Positions 15,798 through 21,933 of a stretch of 21,933 nt of DNA are shown piece by piece; positions within the stretch are counted from its first letter, which is position 1; each line of letters begins with the position of its first letter. This stretch comes from Azolla pinnata (lineage: Eukaryota > Streptophyta > Polypodiopsida > Salviniales > Salviniaceae): assembly GCA_037176905.1 (NCBI GenBank), contig JBBBWG010006703.1:1-21933 (forward strand). The letters are read 5' to 3'. The notes under the pieces were generated by a model, which made no database searches, had not been told where the DNA came from, and saw only the letters and a program-made list of their open reading frames with translations. Made by a program: the position numbers and the translations under genes.

Positions 15798-18700
15798 TCA
15801 ACACACATTTCCAGCACTTGCCCATGAATGGCGATGCATCTGTCCCATGGCTTCGACGTTCCGTACATCATCGAGCATCCCAGAATCCGAATAAACACCA
15901 GCCATGAGCGCATACGGAGGCGCAAGCTCCGGATCGAGCTCGATCGCCCGATCAAAGGCGAATCTAGCAAGCCTTACATTCCCCCATTTCCGGCAAGCAC
16001 CCAAGAGCGCGATCCAAATGCATGGGCTTTCCGCATTGGGCATCTTACCGATCGCGGCCATCGCCTCCTTGAAGCAGCCTCCACCCCCAAGGGCACCCAC
16101 GATGCAAGTGCAGTGCTCTACCATCGATTCGATACAAAAGTCTTTGATCATGCTGCCGTAATACACTTCGGCCTCGCTCGATTGCCCTAACTGGCTCCAT
16201 GCCCTCAACACGTGCAGCATCGTCACCTCGTTCGGGGGAATGCCATCGCTCCGCATGCACTCGAGAGCATCGAGCACTTCACGGCTTTTGCCCTCTCTGG
16301 CATAGCCCAGGATCAGCGCATTCCAGGACGCCACGTTCCGGATCGGAATCTCTCCGAGCACTTCCCGTGCTTTCCCCGTCGATCCGCACTTCGCATACAT
16401 GTCGATCAACGCGTTTCCGACGGCAAGGCTTCCCTTCAACGATCCGGTCTGGGCCAGCTCTTTGTGGATTTCCTCGCCTTTCTCGGTAGATCCGACGCTA
16501 CCGCATGCTTTGAGGATGCGAACGAAGGTCGCCTCGTTGGGACGGATTCCGTTGCTTTTCATCCGTCGGAAACAGCGCAAAACTTCCTGATACTCTTCAT
16601 TTTCAAGAAGCCCTTGCATCAGGGCATTCCACGAGGCTACGCTGTGAACGCCGATCTCCTCGAGCACTTGCCGCGCTCTCAAAGATGCACCGCATTTGGC
16701 GTACATCTCGACCAAAGCATCGCCAAGCATACCACTATTCGGAGCCCGCACCAACAAGCTTCGGATTTCCTCATGAATTCGTTCGCCCTTATCGAGATCG
16801 CGTGCATTGCCGCATGCCTTGAGGATGAGCTTCAATGTGACCTCGTCCGGGGAGAGGCCGTCTTCTTCCATCATCAGCGAATAGCATTCGAGAGCTTCGC
16901 GACTGCAATCGTATCGGACGTAACCCGCGATCAGCGCATTCCAAGCCACCGTGTTTCTGACGCAAATGTCCTCGAGAATCTGGTGCGCCGTTTCGAGCAT
17001 GCCGCATTTTGCGTACATGTTCACCAACGCGGTGCTGAGTACCACGTTCTTCTTGACCGCAATCTGGGCAGCGATCGAATCGTGAAACTCCTTTCCTTTG
17101 TCGATACTTCCTATTCTTGCGCAAGCCTGTAAGATCAAAGTTAAGGTGGCTTCGCCGAGAGGAATGCCCTCCTTTTGCATCATTTCTGCACAGTCTACTG
17201 CTCTATGGCCTTGACCATGTCGGGCATATCCTGCGATGAGTACATTCCAAGAGGCCACATCTCGGACACGAAGATTTTCGTGCACTTGTTGGGCTTTTCC
17301 GAGTGCACCGCATGCGGCGTACATATCGACTAAAGCATTACCGAGCACAGTATTGTTCTCCAAAAACCTCTTGCCGACAATCTCGTCGTGGATTCGCTCA
17401 CCCTCCTCGATCGCTCCTATGCTTCCGCATGCCTTCAGGACACAAGCAAAGGTGATCTCATTTGGGCTACAACATTCCTTCAGCATGCGCCTGAAACATC
17501 TAAGTGCTTCATGGCCATGCCCATTCTGGGCATATCCTGCAATGAGAGAAGACCAAGAAACTACATCTCGCGTTGGAAGTCCTGCCAGGACTTCCTCAGC
17601 TTTCATAAGCACACCGCATTTGGTATACATATCTATCAAGGAATTGCCGATCGTAACGCTTTCCTTCAGCAATCCCTTACCAGCAATCTCATCGTGAATT
17701 TGTTCGCCTCTATCGATAGCTCCTAGATTACCACATGCCTTCAAGATGCAAGCAAAGGTGACCATATCTGGCAAGACACCTTCTCTTTGCATCCTTTGGA
17801 AAGCGTCGAGCGCTTCATCGGGCTGTGAATGTTGCACATGTCCAGAAATAAGAGCATTCCAAGATACCACACTCCGAAGGCAAAGTTCTTCGAGCACTTG
17901 CTGGGCTTTTTTGAGCACACCACATTTTGCATACATGCCGACCAATGCGGCACCAAGCCTCACATTTTTCTGTAGCAACCGTTTGTTCACGATCTCTTCA
18001 TGGATTCGTTTCCCCTCGTCGATGTCTCCGATGCTACCACAAGCCTTCAAGATGCACGAATATGTGATCTCGTTCGGGGAGATTCCCTCCCTTTCCATCC
18101 TTGCAACACAATCGAGCGCTTTGTGCCCTTGTTCATGTCGAGCGTATCCGGCAGTGAGTGCATTCCAAGAGACAATGTCACGATTCGGCAATTCATCAAG
18201 CACTCGATGCGCCTTGTCGACAGCACCACACCTCGCATACATATCCAGCAAAGCATTTCCAAGAATGGCATTCTTTTCCAACAGGTTCCTAGCAGTAATC
18301 TCTTCATGAATTTTCCGACCTTTCTCAATAGCTCTTATTCTGCCACACGCCTTCAATAAGTAAACACAGGTGACCACATTCGGTGAACAACCATCTTGTT
18401 GCATAAGTGCAAGACAATGGAGAGCTGCGCGGCATAGACCTTCTTGGACGTACCCAACAATGAGAATAGACCAAGAGACTTCGTCACGAGATGGAAGATC
18501 TCTGAGGACTTGATGAGCAAAAGCAAAATCCCTGCACTTCACATACAAGTGCACCAAAGCATTGCCCAGCAAGCCATGTTTCTGCAACATACCTCTACTC
18601 ACAATCACATGATGAATTCGTTTACCGTGATCGATGGCTCCAATGCTCCCACAAGCTTTTAGAATGCAGATGAATGTGACCTCATTCGGGACGAGGCACT

Positions 18701-19043
18701 CGGATTGCATCCGGTAGAAAGAATCGATCGCTTCATGTGATCGAGCATCGCAAACATAGCCCCCAATGAGGGATGTCCAAGGTACCACATCTCTAACACA
18801 AAGTCCGTCAAACACTTGCTTGGCTTTCGAAAGGCATCCGCATTTGGCATACATATCGATCACAGTGGTAGCTATGTAAGGGCTTCTCTCGAGCAGCCCC
18901 TTCTTGAGGATTTCAGCATGAATGCGTGTGCCTCTACGCACATCCTTCTGCCTGGCACAGGATTTAAGCAATTCCACGAATGCGAATTCTTGGCCCTTAG
19001 GCTGAGGCTTTGCAGGGTTGGGCTTGCCAACATATTCTGTCAT
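15798..19043 (-). CDS. Large PLS-class PPR protein, 1081 aa, about 29 motifs, no DYW domain
   Basis: ATG at 19041-19043 and TGA at 15798-15800; an upstream in-frame GTG is not used. Repeats begin almost at once ('FAFVELLKSCARQKDVRRG', about residue 20), so no clear transit peptide precedes them. Nine L-S-P triplets follow in perfect register, with S motifs like 'TTVIDMYAKCGCLSKAKQVF' and P motifs like 'VVSWNALISGHVQHSQPDEA', then L2, a degenerate S2 ('CIVGALGGGGCFKEAMAAIG') and E1 ('IWIALLGACRKWGNVRLARF'). The E2 motif is largely present ('YALMAGVYSDSGMLDDVRNV') and the protein ends at 'HSWASAGNVC', where E+ and DYW would begin. Motif-terminal residues are well-formed code pairs (TD, TN, ND, NN, SN), consistent with sequence-specific RNA binding in an organelle. 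Divergent from the 542-aa PPR gene. The single long open frame argues for a functional gene. Confidence 0.92.
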   Translation of the reverse strand: MTEYVGKPNPAKPQPKGQEFAFVELLKSCARQKDVRRGTRIHAEILKKGLLERSPYIATTVIDMYAKCGCLSKAKQVFDGLCVRDVVPWTSLIGGYVCDARSHEAIDSFYRMQSECLVPNEVTFICILKACGSIGAIDHGKRIHHVIVSRGMLQKHGLLGNALVHLYVKCRDFAFAHQVLRDLPSRDEVSWSILIVGYVQEGLCRAALHCLALMQQDGCSPNVVTCVYLLKACGRIRAIEKGRKIHEEITARNLLEKNAILGNALLDMYARCGAVDKAHRVLDELPNRDIVSWNALTAGYARHEQGHKALDCVARMEREGISPNEITYSCILKACGSIGDIDEGKRIHEEIVNKRLLQKNVRLGAALVGMYAKCGVLKKAQQVLEELCLRSVVSWNALISGHVQHSQPDEALDAFQRMQREGVLPDMVTFACILKACGNLGAIDRGEQIHDEIAGKGLLKESVTIGNSLIDMYTKCGVLMKAEEVLAGLPTRDVVSWSSLIAGYAQNGHGHEALRCFRRMLKECCSPNEITFACVLKACGSIGAIEEGERIHDEIVGKRFLENNTVLGNALVDMYAACGALGKAQQVHENLRVRDVASWNVLIAGYARHGQGHRAVDCAEMMQKEGIPLGEATLTLILQACARIGSIDKGKEFHDSIAAQIAVKKNVVLSTALVNMYAKCGMLETAHQILEDICVRNTVAWNALIAGYVRYDCSREALECYSLMMEEDGLSPDEVTLKLILKACGNARDLDKGERIHEEIRSLLVRAPNSGMLGDALVEMYAKCGASLRARQVLEEIGVHSVASWNALMQGLLENEEYQEVLRCFRRMKSNGIRPNEATFVRILKACGSVGSTEKGEEIHKELAQTGSLKGSLAVGNALIDMYAKCGSTGKAREVLGEIPIRNVASWNALILGYAREGKSREVLDALECMRSDGIPPNEVTMLHVLRAWSQLGQSSEAEVYYGSMIKDFCIESMVEHCTCIVGALGGGGCFKEAMAAIGKMPNAESPCIWIALLGACRKWGNVRLARFAFDRAIELDPELAPPYALMAGVYSDSGMLDDVRNVEAMGQMHRHSWASAGNVC

Positions 19044-19631
19044 CTTCTTCACGCGGGTGGGCACTCTAGCATTGCTCGAGAGTATCCAAGAACCCTGAGC
19101 TTATTTGCTAACTGGTTTGGTCGGCAAGGACCAGATCAGGGGAATGGCTCAACTATCTTTTAGCACAAGCTGATGCTTTTGGCACTCCATTGTAGTGCAA
19201 TGATCACGTGGAGAAGATTCTACCGAATCGGAGCATTTGCAGTTGGTTCTTGGCATTGATGTCCAGGAATAGAGGTAAGGAGTACATGGAAGAAGCGAAT
19301 CGAGATGGAGAAAGTTTTGATGTCAAGACCCGATCGCACGCTTAGGATGTGAATTCTTTCATGTTCGACATCGATCGAGGGCTACATTCATTCATCGCAT
19401 CATACCCGAAAATCGGGGCTAGTCGAGCATCTCTATGCGTTGCAACAACTCTAAAATCGACACGAGCTCTTGCCAAGCGGAGTCCGTAATGGGCTATTTG
19501 CGAAGATTCTTCTAAATCCATGGATCAAGATTTAGGGTTCAGGGTCTTCTTGTGGGCGATTTTTTTGATGAAACACTTTCAAACATGTTTGTTTGCCAAC
19601 AGATCCAAACATAAAAACCCATTTCTGCGTG

Positions 19632-19639
19632 TATTTAAA
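19632..19639 (+). promoter_or_regulatory. Candidate TATA element (TATTTAAA) of the 542-aa PPR gene
   Basis: TATTTAAA in 'cgtgTATTTAAAcag' lies 27 bp before an ATG at 19659 and 283 bp before the chosen PPR ATG. If real, transcription would begin close to that first ATG. Position-based inference. Confidence 0.35.
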
Positions 19640-19764
19640 CAGTCAGTAGCTGGAAGCTATGGCACGGAATTCTGTTTTGATCGTGGGAAGCGCTTGGTGA
19701 GTTTCTTCCCCTGTTTTTTCCCTCTTTCCATTCATCTTTTTCCCGAGCAGGGGGATCCGATCAA

Positions 19765-19914
19765 ATGCATGGTTCGATAGAGAGAGGGTCGCCACTCGAA
19801 AGAGCAGGCCATGGCGGAATGAGTGCAGAAATAGTGGGCGAAAAGCTTCCATGTTACTGCAGCCATTGCAACTGCTGCTGCAGCCCAGAAGCCATGGGGA
19901 GGAGGGAAGGCTGA
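19765..19914 (+). other. Upstream open reading frame abutting the PPR start
   Basis: ATG 19765 opens 49 codons in the same frame as the PPR gene and ends at TGA 19912-19914, immediately before ATG 19915. It includes a Cys-rich 'CYCSHCNCCCSPEA' and an internal ATG at 19894 in good context (gccATGGGG). A three-codon uORF (gccATGGCG) begins at 19811 in another frame. These may reduce translation of the PPR gene, or may be remnants of its N-terminus. Confidence 0.35.
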
Positions 19915-21543
19915 ATGATGAAGGGCGATCTAGTAACCCTATTAAAGGATTGTGGCAAGCGCAGAGATCTGAACACAGGGAGCAGAATCCATGAGCATGC
20001 CGTGAGGAAGGGGTTGCTGCGCAGGGATCTCTACATCAGCAGCTCTCTGATCGGAATGTACGCGAGATGCGGCGAGATTTCGCGGGCGCGCAAGGTGTTC
20101 GACGAGCTCGCGATCCGGAACGTGGTCTCGTGGACCTCTTTGATCTCCGGATACATGCGATGCGATCTTGCGGAGGAAGCGTTGAAGCTCCTCGATCGCA
20201 TGAGCTGCGAGGGCGTCGCGCCCAACAGCATCACCTTCTCCTGCGCCTTGGCAGCGTGCGGCGACATCGAGTCGGTCGAGAAAGGCGAAGAAATCCATGC
20301 CCTCATTCAAGGATGTTGCCGCGATGAAGAAGCAGATGACGGTGGTGATGACGACGATCCGCTGCTCGCGACCGCGTTGCTCGATATGTATGCGAAATGC
20401 GGCTTCCTTTCGAGAGCGAGACAAGTGTTTGGAATGCTGAAGTCTCGGGATGTCGTAGCATGGACTGCCCTCATCGCCGCCCACGCGCGGCAAGCGCAGT
20501 GGGAGGAGGCCCTCTCCTGCTTCGCGGAGATGCAGCTCGACGGCCTCGCCCCGAACGCGGCGACGATCCTCTGCATCCTGAACGTGTGCGCGAGCGCCAG
20601 AGCGTCGAGTCGAGGCGAAGAGATGCACCTGCAAATTGTGCGCGGGGGCTTGTTGTCGTCGCCCAAGGAAGGAGACGACGATGTACGCGTGTGGAACGCG
20701 TTGGTGGACATGTATGCGAAGTGCGGCAGGATCGCGGAAGCCCGCGACGTGGTCGAGGGCCTCGCGGCGCGGGATGTGGTGTCGTGGGCCTCGTTGATGG
20801 GCGGGTACGTGCAGCGCGGGCACGGCGAAGCGGCGCTCGGATGCTTGGAATCGATGCAGCGCGAGGGAATACCGGCGAACCCGATCGCGTTGCTCTGCGC
20901 CCTGAGAGCCTGCGGAAGCATCGGGAGCATCGGCAGAGGCAAGCAGATCCATGCCGCGATCGCGGGCGGGAAGCCGCGCCCCGACGACGAAGGCCTCCGG
21001 ATCGGCAACGCGTTGGTCGACGCGTACGCGAGGTGCGGCGCCCACGGGATGGCGCGCGGCGCTTTCGACCGCCTCGCGATCCGCGACGTCGTCTCGTGGA
21101 CGGCGCTGATATCGAGCTACGCGCAGCTCGGGAACGACGAGCTCGTCGCCGATTCTCTCCGTCAGATGGCGCGCGAAGGCGTAGAACCCAACACGGTCAC
21201 GTTCACCGTCGTGCTCTGCGGATGCAGCCATTCGGGGCTGCTGGATCTGGCTCGATCCTGCGGCGAGGCCCTGCATCGGAGGAGCCACGGCCCGATCCCG
21301 AGCTCAGAGCACAGCGCTTGTCTCGTCGATCTCCTTGGCCGGGCCGGCCGTTTCGACGAGGCGTTTGCGCTGATCAGGGCGATGCCGACGTCGTGCGACT
21401 ATCTGCCGCTGTGGAGCTCGTTGCTGGGCGCTTGCCAGAAATGGGGGAATCCGGAGCTTGCACGGCTCGCGTTCGAGCATGCGCTACAATTGGACGAGAG
21501 CCACGCCTCCTCGTACGTTGGCATGTGCAATGTCTACTGCTGA
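19915..21543 (+). CDS. PLS-class PPR protein, 542 aa, stops at the start of E2
   Basis: ATG 19915 (a second ATG follows directly) to TGA 21543. The protein begins within the first L motif ('LVTLLKDCGKRRDLNTGSRI'), so no transit peptide is visible. L-S-P triplets follow ('SSSLIGMYARCGEISRARKV', 'VVSWTSLISGYMRCDLAEEA'), with an Asp-rich insert ('RDEEADDGGDDDDP', about 20323-20361) in one L motif. P2, L2 ('TVVLCGCSHSGLLDLA'), S2 ('HSACLVDLLGRAGRFDEAFA') and E1 ('LPLWSSLLGACQKWGNPELA') are present, and the frame ends at 'SSYVGMCNVYC'. After the TGA the same frame reads 'KTGSTARCAEDRERNVGKSS', loosely E2-like. E+ and DYW are absent. Its E1 segment closely resembles that of the 1081-aa protein ('GACRKWGN' versus 'GACQKWGN'), suggesting common ancestry. 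GC is higher than in the PPR genes at 5.4-9.9 kb. Confidence 0.9.
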   Translation: MMKGDLVTLLKDCGKRRDLNTGSRIHEHAVRKGLLRRDLYISSSLIGMYARCGEISRARKVFDELAIRNVVSWTSLISGYMRCDLAEEALKLLDRMSCEGVAPNSITFSCALAACGDIESVEKGEEIHALIQGCCRDEEADDGGDDDDPLLATALLDMYAKCGFLSRARQVFGMLKSRDVVAWTALIAAHARQAQWEEALSCFAEMQLDGLAPNAATILCILNVCASARASSRGEEMHLQIVRGGLLSSPKEGDDDVRVWNALVDMYAKCGRIAEARDVVEGLAARDVVSWASLMGGYVQRGHGEAALGCLESMQREGIPANPIALLCALRACGSIGSIGRGKQIHAAIAGGKPRPDDEGLRIGNALVDAYARCGAHGMARGAFDRLAIRDVVSWTALISSYAQLGNDELVADSLRQMAREGVEPNTVTFTVVLCGCSHSGLLDLARSCGEALHRRSHGPIPSSEHSACLVDLLGRAGRFDEAFALIRAMPTSCDYLPLWSSLLGACQKWGNPELARLAFEHALQLDESHASSYVGMCNVYC

Positions 21544-21933
21544 AAAACGGGGAGCACCGCCCGATGCGCAGAAGACCGAGAGCGGAACGTTGGAAAATCG
21601 AGCGATGCTGCCGATGCTTGTGTGACACAACATGTGTGTGGATTTCTAGTGCAACTTCATATAGAAAAGGGCAGACATGTTGAAAACCCACATGTATAAA
21701 ACAGAGCTGGTGATCATGGCATGAATTCACTTGATTGCTTCTCATACTCCATGATCTTTGCTAGAGAAGAGCTGAGATGTATTTAGCATGCATTACAAAC
21801 CAAACCAACTATAAAAAGCCTGGTTTGGTTACCCAAACTACCACTTACCTAAATTGATAATGATATCCTACCCACCAAACTTGATGACTAGGTATATATA
21901 ATAGTGCCTTGCCCCCACCAAGCTTAACTGCGT
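21544..21933. other. 3' flank of the last PPR gene to the window edge
   Basis: No coding sequence recognised. It contains an RY-like 'gcatgcat' near 21787, an inverted repeat around a TATA-like box at 21798-21830, and a second TATA-like 'gtatatataat' near 21892-21902. The last 120 bp could be the promoter of a + strand gene beyond the window. Confidence 0.45.
21798..21830 (+). promoter_or_regulatory. 10-bp inverted repeat flanking a TATA-like box
   Basis: Arms AACCAAACCA (21798-21807) and TGGTTTGGTT (21821-21830) are exact reverse complements 13 bp apart, and the spacer contains TATAAAAAG (21810-21818). AACCAAAC resembles MYB-binding AC-type elements. It could be a regulatory palindrome or the end of a small inverted-repeat element. 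Confidence 0.45.

Larger units (their letters stand above)
19044..19914. other. Divergent intergenic region shared by two PPR genes
   Basis: About 870 bp carry the upstream regions of both the 1081-aa (-) and 542-aa (+) PPR genes. A telo-box-like 'tttagggttcaggg' is near 19531. The half toward the + gene holds a TATA-like element, a strong splice-donor-like site (cgcttg|gtgagt, 19697) followed by a long pyrimidine tract and a 'gagcag' acceptor-like site at 19750, and upstream ATGs. Confidence 0.55.

Noticed and set aside
19044..19064. Seven-codon N-terminal extension of the 1081-aa PPR protein
   Set aside because: The extension would start at GTG; the first ATG is at 19041-19043.

Overview
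This window is nuclear DNA of a land plant. It holds a chalcone-synthase-type polyketide synthase fragment, an intron-containing purple acid phosphatase, a plant-type tRNA-Leu, and four long PLS-class pentatricopeptide repeat (PPR) genes. The number and style of the PLS-PPR genes (the 'LLKACGSIG ... IDMYAKCG' type, and L motifs with Glu/Lys-rich inserts) and the close gene spacing suggest a seed-free plant such as a lycophyte or fern. That placement is inference from memory of such families, not a database result.

Layout. 1-528 (+): the 3' end of a type III polyketide synthase carrying an in-frame minisatellite. 529-1406: convergent intergenic DNA with a cluster of telo-box motifs. 1407-2831 (-): a secreted leucine-rich-repeat protein whose signal-peptide core and Ser/Ala linker are encoded by microsatellites. 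2832-4016: its upstream region (TATA box, 40-bp duplication, GA and GAA tracts) and low-complexity DNA. 4017-4880: a large (CAC/CAT)n array duplicated as two ~430-bp units. 4986-7069 (+): a PPR gene with a decayed 5' part and an intact 548-codon 3' part. 7558-9948 (+): a 796-aa PPR protein followed by an in-frame E2 remnant after the stop. 10418-14139 (-): a seven-exon low-molecular-weight purple acid phosphatase, 347 aa after my splicing, with an eight-unit minisatellite in intron 2. 15212-15292 (+): tRNA-Leu(AAG). 15798-19043 (-): a 1081-aa PPR protein with about 29 motifs. 19915-21543 (+): a 542-aa PPR protein, divergent from the previous gene. 21544-21933: 3' flank, with possible promoter elements of a next gene at the edge.

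How the genes relate. PLS-class PPR proteins normally act in chloroplasts or mitochondria as sequence-specific RNA binders, mostly guiding C-to-U (and in some lineages U-to-C) editing. All four here stop in or just after the E1/E2 region and have no DYW deaminase domain, so if functional they would need an editing partner in trans. The polyketide synthase, LRR protein and phosphatase have no evident functional link to the PPR cluster.

Two themes stand out. Simple-sequence expansions occur repeatedly, several of them inside coding sequence. The PPR genes look like a local family in different stages of decay or C-terminal loss. No mobile element with recognisable transposase or reverse transcriptase, and no CRISPR array, was seen.
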